A stretch of 64,000 nt of DNA, from the NCBI GenBank assembly GCA_946406115.1, contig OX291544.1, positions 33,621,521 through 33,685,520 on the forward strand, written 5' to 3'. The notes under the pieces were generated by a model, which made no database searches, was not told the DNA's origin, and was given only the letters and a program-made list of their open reading frames with translations. A program made the position numbers and the translations under genes. Numbering within the stretch: position 1 is the first letter of the stretch; every line of letters begins with the position of its first letter. Below, piece by piece: positions 21,778 to 33,299 of this stretch. This DNA is from Apoda limacodes (Eukaryota; Arthropoda; Insecta; Lepidoptera; Limacodidae).

Positions 21778-22162
21778 CGTACAAGCCGTATTGGACCCCG
21801 AAGTCAGAGGACAGTCTTTGCCTCCCTGGGGACTCGTATGTTCTACCGCTTGTATAATACGATACGGTCAGAGAAATTGTTTGAAATGATGCTACTTTTT
21901 ACCATTGCACCGCTCGCTATCGTCAGGGAATCCATCCTGGACACAGGTTTCAGTGAAACTTCCTCCCGTGAACGCTTAGGTTGTGCAATGAGCTCCCTGC
22001 CAAGGAACTAAGGACTACAGTATGAAGTTCTTCAAGAAAGAAGTTATTAGATTTTTGGGGGGTCGGCAACTCGGCTGGTGTTGCAAGCGTCCATAAGATG
22101 CGGTGACCGCTTCACCTCAGGTGGACCGTAAGCTGGTTTGCCACCTTATTGCTATAAACAAA
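21778..22162 (+). mobile_element. CR1/jockey-type LINE 3' end, copy B
   Basis: Same tail as copy A: 'tgttctaccgcttgtataat', 'caatgagctccctgccaagg', 'ttcaagaaagaagttattag' then atttttgggg, and the end gtttgccaccttattgctat. Internal deletions have removed blocks of the coding trace. Confidence 0.75.
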
Positions 22163-22814
22163 AGGGTCCACACAAATTTAGCACATGACTGATGTTGTTA
22201 TGATATAGCAAATCTACTGGTTGTATGCTGCGAAGCTGCATCGAGTTTTTTAATTAATTACTTTAAACTCTTTGTTTTATACCTGATGTTCGTACTGGTC
22301 ATACTTGAAATAGCTCCAAGGTATAAAAACATGAATGAAATGCCTGTACTGCACCGTTTCACGTTCGGTCTTTAGTCTCTTAACTCTGAAATGTACTTAA
22401 ATGTAAAGTCGTAAAATTCAAAATCGTCCATTAGATATACTCGTACATATGTTAGTGATAGATATACTCGGTAACATGCCATCTCAATTGCTTCACAAAC
22501 ATAGTGAGGTGCATAAAAACAACACTCGAGGCTGTCCGTCCGGCTGCTCCGGCTACCAGGCGAGCAGCGACGCGCGGAGGTGGCCGCACCCGAGGTACTC
22601 GCGACTCGCGGTAGCGACCGGTCCAGATAATGATACCACTACCTTTTAGAGCTCGTGTTATGTTATGATGGCTTCGTTACTTATCGTGGACAAGACCGTG
22701 CAAACATTAAAAACATTCATCAGCTATATAAATTTAAATAACATTTAAAGAAAAAATATAGTTAGTAGCTCAATTCAACTGTACGTATTACAAATCATTT
22801 CTACTTTTTTTTTT
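22163..22814. other. Stretch without recognisable gene
   Basis: AT-rich with a CpG-rich patch at 22530-22625. The 66-codon frame over the patch shows no domain. Confidence 0.4.
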
Positions 22815-23268
22815 TGATTGTCGACGGTCCCAAACTCACTTGCCATATCGAGCCCTGAAATTTGTCTCTCGACTTTGCCCCCTTGTGTGTGTTCTACCGC
22901 TTGTATAATGGGATATGTTCTAAGGAATTGTTCGAAATGACCGCCACGGCTACTTTCTACCATCGCACCGCTCGCCGTCAGCAGGAAATTCCATTTCACA
23001 CTTTAGAACCGAAATGGTCGCGTACAGTGCGTTTTCAGTGAAACTTTCTTCCGCGAACGCTTGGGTTGTGGAATGAATGTGAATTTCAAGGTTTTCTCTA
23101 AGGACTACAGTATAGGGTTCTTCAAGAAAGAATTAATTAGATTTTTAGCGGGTCGGCAACGCGTGAGTGATGCCCCTGGTGTTGCATGCGTCCATAGGCT
23201 ACGGTGACCACTTACCATCAGGCGGACCTAAGCTTGTTTGCCACCGTAGTGGTATAAAAAAAAATTAC
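22815..23268 (+). mobile_element. CR1/jockey-type LINE 3' end, copy C
   Basis: The trace begins at the 'gtcgacggtcccaaactcac' region (IVDGPKLT) and includes LCVFYRLYNGICSKELFEM, then PRTLGLWNE. It ends with 'cttaccatcaggcggacc', 'gtttgccaccgtagtggtat' and an A run. It lies 0.65 kb downstream of copy B in the same orientation. Confidence 0.78.
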
Positions 23269-26200
23269 CCTGAGATATCGAAAACTTAGCCCGTTACGTA
23301 AACTGTGCTGTGGATCACTATTTGTATCAACAAATAGTTATTGTAAAGATAATTAGATCTAAACACCGATAATATATGATCAAGAAAAGATTAATTACGA
23401 GACCAAACCAACGCTACTAACTTCGAATGTATATATTTTTCTTTTAATATTTCAAAATCGCTAAACTAGCTTCTCTTGTATTCCTATAAGGTGTGCTAAA
23501 AAATTATTCTGTCAGTACCTATCAGTACGCATATATTTCAGATAGAATCAAAATGAATCGATTCAATTAAAATGTGCATTGCTCGTCGGCCATGTCCACA
23601 CTAATCGCTCGCGGCCCTTGGTTAGCCTGTTTGCCACTCTCATTACGATCGCGAACACAGTACTTACCAAGGCGTTTTTCTGTCTTCACTTGACATTTTA
23701 TGAATACAATGAAACTTCCTTAGTATTTCTATTTCCCTGGTACCATATTCTTGTCTAGAAGACTATGATCATAGACGTACGTTTGCTACGATCATAGGTA
23801 ATAAATAGTCCCAGTGAACAATTCTTTCCAAAATTCTTTTCTTTTATGTTATATATCTGATTCTGAGAGATAACTAATTTGTTTACAATTAACTATTACT
23901 TTATAATATCTACATTAAAATATTTGAAAAAAAGGTGTCAATCAGCAAACAAGCTAATCTCGCAAAATCCGCTTGATGGATTTTGTACCTTCTGGTAAAA
24001 GGCATCGGGGGAACTAACACAAAATTATATGTAGACTGCTGACGCGAAGGATATTTTATAGGAAACCGAGAAAAAAATCACCTTTTTTATTTACATCGCA
24101 GTAATATATGGATTTTACTAAATTACTACAGCGCGTACCATTATTCTGGAATTAAATATGAAGCTTCACCTGATCTAGAACGACTAGAAAAAAGATCAGT
24201 TGATTCATAAAGACATTAATACTATGCAGGTATAAGTTTTTGTAAAAAGGCGGTAAGGCGTTTTTGATTGTGTAACCGTAAGCTATTTAAAAATCTTAGA
24301 ATAGTACATATATATAAAACAATAAACGTGTAACCCATAGGTATTAATTGAAGGTGGTGTGACGCCCACTACCGGCGCGCGGCGGCCGGGGCTCCGGCGC
24401 GGGGCACCTGCTTATCGTCCTAGTCGGGCCGACTATCGGCAACAAGGCGCTACCGGTGCGACTCAAATGGCTTTCCCTTGTTGCTCTTAATAAGAGTGGT
24501 GTGTAGGAATCCGGAGGTCGCGTCCGCCGCTATTTATGTGGAACAGGTCTAACTAAACCATAAGTAAGCTTCCTACGTGTCGTCAATGTGGTTTATGGTC
24601 TAGAGCCTTTACGCTCGCCGCTGGTTTATGTCCGTTGTTCAGTTTTTTAAACATAGAAAATATTTTTGTCGCTTGTCGAAAGTACTGTTATTTATGATTT
24701 TTAGGATGTTTTAAAAGAAGGTCGTCAATTACGGAAATGTGAGACATTTAGAACTGTTTTTGAGATATTCAGAAATTGTCGGTGTCATCGTCGTTGTCGT
24801 TTTCGTTGTCGTCGTGTCGTTTAATGGAAAACCAGCTATTGAGTCTTATTCTCGTACAAAATAATCTCCCACTTTTTGCGGGGGAAAAGAAAATAGGTAC
24901 AAAGTTACTAAAAAGTTGAACTAATAATTACACTATTTTGAATATATCACTTTGTTACAGTGCATAAGACAGTAGCGCTGTACTGGATTTATTTATAAAC
25001 AGATAGGGCTTGACCTGTCGATCAAAATCATCGATCAGTTGAAAAGAAAATATACCAGTAAAAAAGAAGTAGTATTAAAACGCTAGTTAATATATGAGTA
25101 ATTATGATCTTAATTATTGCTACAAAGTAAGTAAAATTTTAATTATTATTTATACAAATTTAATGAAAACTTATTATTATGATATTTTTTTATGAAGTAA
25201 AAGCACGGTAATTATTTTACTTCACCAACAGATTAAGATCTAATAATATTAAATATTTACAAACAGTAGTACACGGCCAAACCATTACTAACACAAAATT
25301 AGATATCCATTAAAAGGTCTTATTGCTAATCAACAAATTTATAATCAAAAAAAACATAAAAAATATTCTTATAGAAAATAAACACATAACAAGATATTTG
25401 TTGCCATTATCCTTGTTGCAAAACTTATCCTGTAATCAACAAAAATATAACTTTTTCCACGATCAATACCAAAAAATCATTTAAGACATAATGCAACACT
25501 GAATGTAAATCCAAATATTGTGTTTACATCATTAAGCTTACATATAAGAGTGTAAACACTGTAATTGTTTTTTCATTGGCGAGAACTAATATATATTGAT
25601 ATACCTACTTTTAAAATCCATAGGTAAGTGATCTATATAATAATATGTGAATTGCATTTTGACCAATAAATTATATTTATGTTTTTGTAACATTACTTTA
25701 AATGCGCTGCTTAAAATAATTAAAAAAAATAGTAGTTACTGGTTTTTAAAATGGATTATTTTGTGTAAATTTGTCGAATATATTTTTGTGAGTTAGGTTT
25801 TTCAGTAAGAAACTCGATTCTTGTATCTGTATATTTTTCCATGCTTAATTTACCGATTTCCAGATTGTGATTAGCAAAATCATTTTCGTTTGCAAATGAC
25901 AGACCTAAACAAGTTATTGCCATTATATTTATATAATGCTTTTGAAACGACTACACTTTGTGGAAAGGACAGAGAGCTATACAGATCAATTTGACATTAT
26001 TGGAGGATAGCCTCACAGTCGCGCAACTAAATTTAGTCAAGTAAAAAATCCGATTTCAAATAGTTTTGTTACTTGCACTTGCTTCTCCGTATATGGCGAC
26101 CTTGTTTCTAGAACTTTTTTACTCAAGAACACGTGGAGGTACGGTCAGTTGCAAAAAAGTTTTGAAATTCTATATGCGGTTTACAAAACAAAATAGAATT

Positions 26201-26300
26201 GCAAGGCGTAGTCACTCACATACTTAAAGAAATAAAGTAATATGTCTTGTAGAACCTGAGTAATATTAGTTTCATTTAATATTGTATATAATAATTTCAT
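23269..26300. other. Long stretch without recognisable gene
   Basis: Mostly AT-rich. A short GC-rich segment at 24360-24435 (cggcgcgcggcggccggggc) and a gttgtcg run near 24785-24825 stand out. No open frame longer than about 60 codons or known element was recognised on either strand. Confidence 0.45.
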
Positions 26301-26310
26301 TAAGAAAATT

Positions 26311-26412
26311 ATCGTATCCATAGCCTAGTGGATATAGTGGATAGACGTATCAGATTTTAATACGTGTACTCAGTGCAATGCAGGTTGTGGATTTGAATCT
26401 CTCCTTATGCTT
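26311..26412 (+). mobile_element. Possible tRNA-like SINE head, decayed
   Basis: Starts atccatagcctagtggatat (A-box-like tagcctagtgg) and has ggttgtggatttgaatctc, a decayed form of the B box ggttcgaatcc, about 60 bp later. No SINE tail is recognisable, so this may be chance. Confidence 0.3.
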
Positions 26413-26489
26413 TTCTTTTTGTTTTTGTTACATTTTACGAATTTTGAATATTCTGTTCAGTTAAACAGCTTAGACCAATTTTCTAATAA

Positions 26490-26712
26490 CTATTAAGTTA
26501 CATGCGGACACTACGTAGGTAGACATTTTATTTTTGTCGTTCGTTACCGATTTGTTTCTGGGGGTATGTGCTGACAAGGTTGTTTGGTATTTTTATTTAG
26601 CTATTAAGTTAGATGCGGTCATTACTTATGTAGCCACTTTTTTGTCGTTGTGGATGTGTTACTGTAGGTGCTTGTGTTGATAAGGTTGTTTGGTGTTTTA
26701 ATTATTTTTTTT
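26490..26712. repeat. 111-bp tandem duplication, diverged
   Basis: ctattaagttacatgcggac at 26490 and ctattaagttagatgcggtc at 26601. Both continue through gtagac/gtagcc, tttttgtcgtt and tgacaaggttgtttggt / tgataaggttgtttggt. It directly precedes the transposase trace. Confidence 0.75.
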
Positions 26713-27180
26713 AGCTGAAAATAATATTCAAGAGAGGATGCGTATTTTAGAACTATATAATATGGGTTACAATATATCTCAAATTTGAAATGACACTGGT
26801 TTTACCGTAAGTATTTTATATATATACTTATATCAAAATATTATAATCTAAAAAAAAATTAAAATATAATTCAGTCGTTTGAAAAATGTTTATTTTGATC
26901 TGGCTATTTGGTTTTTAGTGGATTACCGTAAAGTGTTGGATCTCACGCAACTAAGAGGAGGGGAATTTATCAGCTCGACCTCGAAGTGGACGTCCGCGGC
27001 ACATTGATGCGACTCAAAGAAGATTTATGGTGGAACAATGGTTTCATACCGGCTGCTGTTTTGGGAACATGTTTTAATACACACTGTTCGTCGAGCTCTG
27101 CATATTGAAGGATTGCACCATAGAAAGCCAGCTACAAAACCCTTTTACCAGATGACCAAATTGGTTTGTAAACCAGCGAG
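26713..27180 (+). pseudogene. Tc1-like transposase N-terminal region with intron-like gap
   Basis: Three blocks in the order of a Tc1/mariner-superfamily DNA-binding region. First, ERMRILELYNMGYNISQI, stop, NDTGFT (first helix-turn-helix, 26730-26806). Second, SARPRSGRPRHIDATQRRFM (GRPR box, about 26970-27030). Third, HTVRRALHIEGLHHRKPATK (about 27083-27142). Between the first and second blocks lies 26807-26918, which begins gtaagt and ends gtttttag, like a spliceosomal intron. A stop and two frameshifts break the frame, and the DDE/D catalytic part is absent. It is therefore a dead, 3'-truncated copy. Confidence 0.72.
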
Positions 27181-27199
27181 ATAAAAAAATGTTACTTAT

Positions 27200-27245
27200 T
27201 ATCCCGTTCGGTCAAGTGCGAGTCAGCACAATAAGGGTAATTATA
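27200..27245 (+). mobile_element. Short fragment related to the (GTCY)n MITE / Helitron-like family
   Basis: 'cggtcaagtgcgagtcagca' then caataagggtaa matches the cggtcaagtgcgagtc ... agggtaaac words seen at 1512-1550 and 27968-28015. Confidence 0.4.
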
Positions 27246-27959
27246 GCACAATAATAATTTCCGTGCGATACGCTTTAAAGCACTTAAACGCTTATTAATT
27301 AAGTGGACGTTTTTTGTCTTCAATTCAATTGTTTGTTTACGTAAGTATGTACATACTATAGATTAGTACTTACTACAATAGTTTTTAGTATCACTCCTGC
27401 TTTGTGACGTGCGCGTGAATATCTATTAGAAAAATATAAGTGTCAATGATTACTAGTGTATTTGACGTGTGTTGTTTATAAATAATAATAAATGTATACT
27501 TTCCTGGTAGGATTTGCTTGTGTATTAATACTAGACAGTGTAAATATTTACACCTATAAAAGTTTCGAGTTAAAATTGCGTATTGTGAATAAAAAAATTG
27601 TTTATAAATGTTACAGTCATAGTCTGAAATTGTATCCTAACCTAAGAAATGACTAGTCCAACAAAGCCCGATTCATACTTATCACAACTCATTACCAAAA
27701 ATGTTTCCGCTCCGAACAAACGAGGGATACACTAACAATTTGTTTTGATTTCGTGATTGAAAGGTACGAAATCGATCCGAGGATTCGTTTGACCGCGGTG
27801 TGTTAGAAAATTGCATATTTCCGCGGATATATTAAGCGGATATGGATATGCGAAGCGGATATATATCTTTAATCGGAATGATATGTGACATATCCAATCT
27901 TTGTCCGGAGTTACTTAGCCCATGGCTAGTAAGTTGTTATGCACACGCAGGGCGAAGTT

Positions 27960-28354
27960 TCTGAAAAAGAAAAAGGGTCAAGTGCGAGTCGGACAGCGTG
28001 AAGTGAAGAGTAAACCGATTGTAATGAAATTTTGGTAAGTTACTATGCTCAAGCCGGGGAAGGTATCAGTTCCGCATGCTGTGAGGTCCTCCCACAAGTA
28101 AAACGACTAAATCGAATAGTGCGTTGTTTCTCAAACTCGCAAACTTTAATAACCAAAAACTGTGAAACATATTATCAAAAAAGTCTAAATAAAACCATAG
28201 TTCGATATATAAAATGAACAGCGCCATCTGTTAATACAGGTCTGAACTAAACACAAAAACTTCATACAGTATCTAAATTAGTACAACCCTTTCACAATAG
28301 GTTGGTGCTGCAGTTATTTAAAAAAAAAGAAACAACGTTCGCCAGGTCAGCTGG
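27960..28354 (+). mobile_element. Helitron-like element, copy 2
   Basis: Shares 'gtcaagtgcgagtcggac', 'gaaattttggtaagtt', 'aagccggggaaggt' and 'aattagtacaaccctttcac' then aataggttggtg with the Helitron at 1367. It ends aacgttcgccaggtcagCTGG, a decayed form of the CTAG end. Relative to the 1367 copy it has about 200 extra bases between 28055 and 28275. The 5' end is not recognised. Confidence 0.55.
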
Positions 28355-28359
28355 TATTC

Positions 28360-30440
28360 GATAAAAAAATAAACAAAAGGCCGGGTGACTGTGACGAGGC
28401 CCTAAGTACATGATAAGGGTATCATTTAATTCCAGTAGCTTAATATATTCTGAGCAGCTTGTCGAGAGGATCGACCGCAGGCCGGCGACACACGCACCGA
28501 AATAAACCCTGAGAGCAGCGCGACAGTCGCCGGACACAACATGTGATAGCAGGTTGTTGTTTTAGTCGTTCCGCTGTCTTGATTAACCTCTATCCATATA
28601 TATTATTGAACCGTATTTGTGAAAATTATGTATGAGTTAAATTGAATTTTACTTTAAACCCTCTTATGTTTGTCTTGCAATTTTTTTAAATCCCACGAAG
28701 TTGAATAAACCACCTACAAGCCAAATGTCCACTATTTATATGAGTCTAAAATCAGTGCTAATTTTCCAGGTTGAGGTTTATGAATAAAAAAGTTATGGTT
28801 GGAAAATAGAGTTGAATGAACTTCAGATTATACATATTTCTATCTTATGAAGTTAAAAAGGTACATATACACAACATAACGTTAAACGTGACTTAGTTAT
28901 GTTTCATTACGTTCTTATCCTTCAAAACATTAAAAAGTAAAATTGAGGAAAGTGGAAATCATTCGTTTACTTTTATACTTTGAACTATTAATTCCTTCCG
29001 CCTAATATTCAGCTTACTACAACCTACTAGAGTGAGATGAATACACAGGAGTAAACTTTACGATGTAACAAATGTAATTAGAATTTGATAGGAAAGCTAT
29101 AACACTACAGCCTACAGCAGGCAGCAGCATTTAGGGCTCTCACGCACGGTAAGTAGCAGGCGCTAATGAACAAGTTAATTAGGCGGCGCGCACATAAGTC
29201 GCACGTCGTGCTCGGCCTTATCGGCAGATAGCGCCCACTCGCACGCGGTTAATAAAAACAGCTCAAAATTATTTAGTTGCCGTTTACCTTTTAATGACTT
29301 TTATTTAGTAACGTTTTGTGTGAAACGGGTTTATAAGATGAGCTCAAACTGGCTTTGATTAACTTCACTTAAACAACTTGTTAAAATAATTCAAATAAAA
29401 TAATGCAGTAGAATCTTATGAGTGTGAATCAGTCATTTGAAATTAGCCAGCATAAGGCATTAAAACTACGTTTATTGGTTAATTAGTTGACACTGGATGC
29501 ATTGTTATTTACGTAATGAGCGAGGATAACACCTGCAAGTGTTTTGTATAAATTATTGTGTTCTCTTTTTGCCTTTTTGACGGTTAAAATTAAACCTAGA
29601 ATTAAAAACTTTAAGTATTGCTTACCTCAATTGGTACTGTTGTTGTACCTATATGGACCACGTTTGTCTGTCCTAACGTTCCCTAACGACCTGAAGGAGA
29701 CCGAAATTCCAGTTTAAAACAAAGATAACTTATACGTTTAAACATTAGAGGCCATAGAAATAGGGACAGGATCTAACATAAAACAATAAATAAGTATAAA
29801 CAATAATTAATGTTGTATTTTGCGGTCGTCCGAAAGTTTCCTGTTGTATCCCTGGCACTCACATACACGTAGTTTAATTAAGTATCGCACTATTTTTCTT
29901 TATACAAGCGATATAAATATTAGTTTATTTGAAATTATTTTAAATATAAAAAAGACGTTGTTATATCTATAGGTTATTTTTCAGAGTAATGACCGACCAC
30001 AGAGTACAATGCTTCTAGGGTGCGGCCCGATTCGCGCTCTGTGCGTGAGGCGCAGTCCTAATAGCAACGGTACAAATCAAATAAAGTTCCTATTTCAAAA
30101 AACTTATAAGACTATCAGATAATCTTACAAGAAACTACAAACACTATTTTTTTAAAAAAAGTAAAGAAATGATTTCATATAGTAAGTCGCGTAATATAGT
30201 TTATTGCAACTGTAGAGTGTGTCGGACCGCTGTAAGGTCGCCGGAAGCTGTACCAACGCTTATTGCTCTGCTACTGGCACTCACAAAATTACTCGTCGCT
30301 GCCAAATATACACTATCCCTACTTCAACGAGTGTTATGTACAGAATACCTTTCTTTCTCTGCGGTTTGTGATTCAAATATTCTAGTTAGAAAAATTTTAA
30401 ATCTTCAGGCAGTAATAACACATATTCTGTAAAAATTTTA
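28360..30440. other. Stretch without recognisable gene
   Basis: AT-rich apart from mixed-composition patches at 28440-28540 and 29140-29250. The minus-strand 81-codon frame over the first patch has no recognisable domain. Confidence 0.4.
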
Positions 30441-30474
30441 GCTTTATATCTGTTACGATTCAAAAAATCTTTAA

Positions 30475-30630
30475 AAGTAAAACAGACAGACTGGCTGATA
30501 TCGTAGGCTTGTATTAGTAATAGGGTCCTATTGGCACAATATGTAATATATTAGTAATAGGGTCCTATTGGCACAATATGTAATATATTAGTAAGAGGGT
30601 CCTATTGGCACAATATGTAATATATTAACC
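30475..30630 (+). mobile_element. (GTCY)n MITE remnant with 37-bp triplication
   Basis: aacagacagactggctgat then 'cgtaggcttgtattagtaat' corresponds to the end of the (GTCY)n MITE. The stretch attagtaatagggtcctatt then ggcacaatatg is then tandemly repeated three times (about 30513-30626). Confidence 0.55.
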
Positions 30631-30753
30631 AGTATTTTGTAAATAAAATTTGCTTTTGGCATCATATGGTAGATAAGATCAATTTAAAATTAACATCATA
30701 TCAATAAGCATCTATTCTAACTGTCTATGAAGATAACTAATTACATTATCTTT

Positions 30754-31150
30754 ATAAACTCTATGAAATTAACTGTAACTAAACTACCTACATAAACTCT
30801 ATGAAATTAACTGTAACTAAACTACCTACATAAACTCTATGAAATTAACTGTAACTAAACTACCTACATAAACTCTATGAAATTAACTGTAACTAAAATA
30901 CCTACATAAACTCTATGAAATTAACTGTAACTAAACTACCTACATAAACTCTATGAAATAAACTGTAACTAAACTACCTACATAAACTCTATGAAATTTA
31001 ACTGTAACTAAACTACCTACATAAACTCTATGAAATTAAGTGTAACTAAACTACCTACATAAACGCTATGAAATTAACTGTAACTAAACTACCTACATAA
31101 ACTCTATGAAATTAAATGTAACTAAACTACCTACATAAACTCTATGAAAT
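30754..31150. repeat. 38-bp tandem repeat, about 10.4 copies
   Basis: Unit ataaactctatgaaattaac then tgtaactaaactacctac. The copies differ by single substitutions or one inserted base. Confidence 0.95.
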
Positions 31151-32168
31151 GCAAATAAGAACAATTATGTAATAATAATGTATACTTTATTGCACCAAAA
31201 AAATAATTGTACAAAAATTTGTTTATAAATATAGAAATCTCTTCCAGACAACCTTTGGGTAGAGGAAATAATAAAGTTAAACATAGTATATTAGGTATAT
31301 GACGATACAGTTATTAAGATTTAACTTACCAAGTATGGAACAAGATTGTAATTTACACAGAAACTATGATTATAAGTCAATTCGCTAAATTTCTAAATGG
31401 CGAAGCAGTGGTCTTATAAGAATTCCTTTTCATTTGTCTAAGAGAGCCTCGCGGTAAAATGTAGTTTAGCGTATTGGTTTTGTTGCAAACAGAGCTTATT
31501 GGAATGTGACGAATTGAAAGATTTGGCTCTGAAAAATGCTCACGTAGATTGAAATGAAACTTGAAAAATATTCTCCTCGCAATAACTTTAATCGGCTATT
31601 AATTTTAACGCTATACATCTAATTTCTTTGACAAAGCTTTAATAATAATATTTAAAATTATAATTAACAGACACTTTTTAAACATTGTGAGTTTAATAAC
31701 GCTTCACTGATTTTACTTAATTTCTAAGCTTTTAATATAAATTTTCTTGATTTATAAAAATGTTACTTTTTTCTTGAAGCAATCTTTAGTTAATTGTAAA
31801 TGTTGGTTCTTTCTTGATTCATATTTAAACTTGTTCTTTCTTCAGCTCGATTCTTCACTTGCATATTTTATTTTTTGTCATGTTAATTGCATTTTACGAA
31901 ATGTATAAATTTTATTTACATACATTTACCTCCAAAAACATATGTGTAAGCAACGAAAAACACTTTTGGTGGTCATTACAGTATTGTTAAACAATCGAAG
32001 TCACGTTTTCGATGGTGGCTCTACAGAAGCCGTGTCACTTTTAGGAACTACCAAGTTTCGTTATTTTTTTAAATTCTTCTTGCGAATGTCATCAGCGCAA
32101 CGTCATCGAGCATCAAAATTATCAAGAGATAAAGGATTCGCTTATAAAAATACTAAATAAAACCCAAG
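31151..32168. other. AT-rich stretch with a possible minus-strand LINE tail
   Basis: 'tgtatactttattgcacc' (about 31181) is, on the minus strand, ggtgcaataaagtataca, a common LINE 3'-end form; ctttgggtagagg follows near 31252. No coding trace was recognised. The 72-codon frame at 31942-32160 is not recognised. Confidence 0.35.
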
Positions 32169-32492
32169 ATGGGTCAGTTACAAACGAAACATTCTGTATC
32201 GGCAGTGGCGGCGGCGGGCATACCCGGGATAGCTGCGTGTTATCTGGTCACTAATGGCCCGGGAACATGTCAATTCATCACTACTTGTCTCCCGACTCCA
32301 GCTACTCTAAATAATCGTTTTTTAAACCATCCCAACTGGTGCCTCCCCCTCCCCCCTCTGTACATTGAAATACATGAAATAAAAGCTTTTAAAAATATAA
32401 GTGATTCATTAACCTATATTTTGTGTCGACACAAGCTTGTGACGCCAACCAAATACACGTTCATCAATATATTGTTGATTGATGGAGATTGA
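32169..32492 (+). CDS. Unrecognised 107-residue frame with N-myristoylation-type start
   Basis: Starts at atg in the good context aacccaagATGG. The N-terminus MGQLQTKH fits the N-myristoylation pattern (Gly2, Thr6, Lys7) and resembles the start of vertebrate Naked cuticle 2 (MGKLQSKH, from memory), a Wnt antagonist anchored to membranes. After an Ala-rich run (SAVAAAG) the rest has no recognisable domain, no EF-hand and a different composition. If real, only the first 20-30 codons are likely to be exonic, with a splice donor I cannot identify with confidence. The GC content of the first 100 bases is higher than the flanks. It may equally be a chance ORF. Confidence 0.2.
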   Translation: MGQLQTKHSVSAVAAAGIPGIAACYLVTNGPGTCQFITTCLPTPATLNNRFLNHPNWCLPLPPLYIEIHEIKAFKNISDSLTYILCRHKLVTPTKYTFINILLIDGD

Positions 32493-32734
32493 CCGCAAAC
32501 AGCAAGTTCTGTAAGGGTTATGCCGTGTGAGGTTAACTCAAGGTAGAGCCTCAATACATTTGTGATTGTCATAAATTGTTAACCGAGTGCCAGAGAGTGG
32601 TAGAAAGACGGATGTGGATATTTGAAAGGAAATCTTAGTTTTATTTTTATTATTTGATTTCAATTTTTATAATAATTGTTCTTTAAGCTTCTATTGTAAA
32701 CTTCATTGTAGTGCTTTGGTGATAATTCAATTCA

Positions 32735-32900
32735 ATATAATTTTATTCAGATTAGGCTACAATAATTGAGCACTTATGAATGTCACTACGCCATCGGTTC
32801 GTAAGTCTTCAGGGCGGGAGACCTTGTACTGAGAAGAACCGGCAAGAAACTCAGCAAGGGCATTTCTTTTCTCCCTTTCTTTTACAGCGTCCAATTAAAA
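32735..32900 (-). mobile_element. LINE 3' UTR fragment
   Basis: On the minus strand it reads gctgagtttcttgccggttc then ttctcagtac, and ends with a tail near ataattgtagcctaatctga then ataaaattatattgaattg. This is the usual end of a lepidopteran LINE (gttcttctc ... gaataaa). The related plus-strand piece is at 2793-2960. Confidence 0.55.
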
Positions 32901-33106
32901 TATTGGAAAATGCCCTCCCTATCATAAAAGGACACTTTCCATTACAAACATAAAAACATATGAAATATAAAGCACAAGCACAACATAAAAAAGTATCTAA
33001 TATAAACAAAAGACAGTTTATGTATTCATCACTTAGAAATAATCAATGTCTTACAGTATTAATAAACAAAACAAAAAAGTAAGACTAAATACTAAGAATA
33101 CAAAGA

Positions 33107-33293
33107 AGTTTGCAAGAGCAGACCAGCCTCCACAGGCGGCACGCGTTCACGAGTATGACACATGAATCAGCCATCGCTTCGCTCAACCATGTTTTAGGGA
33201 ACGTAACGACCCGACACACACACCACCACCGCAGAGACACTTTGAGAGAGCATGACACACTCAAGCAACTCCAATAAAACTTCGATTGTACTA
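33107..33293 (+). repeat. 187-bp element, plus-oriented copy of an inverted pair
   Basis: Reverse-complement counterpart of 43993-44179, with sharp, shared boundaries. The plus strand is open through LQEQTSLHRRHAFTSMTHES, AIASLNHVLGNVTTRHTHHH, RRDTLREHDTLKQLQ and a taa stop. The reverse reading contains FPKTWLSEAMADS, which resembles the ETWL...DS motif of LINE endonucleases. I cannot decide which strand was coding. It is probably a fragment of a transposon or processed transcript. Confidence 0.6.
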
Positions 33294-33299
33294 GTTACA

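Noticed and set aside
24360..24435. GC-rich patch as an exon
   Set aside because: No sustained open frame or splice signals around it.
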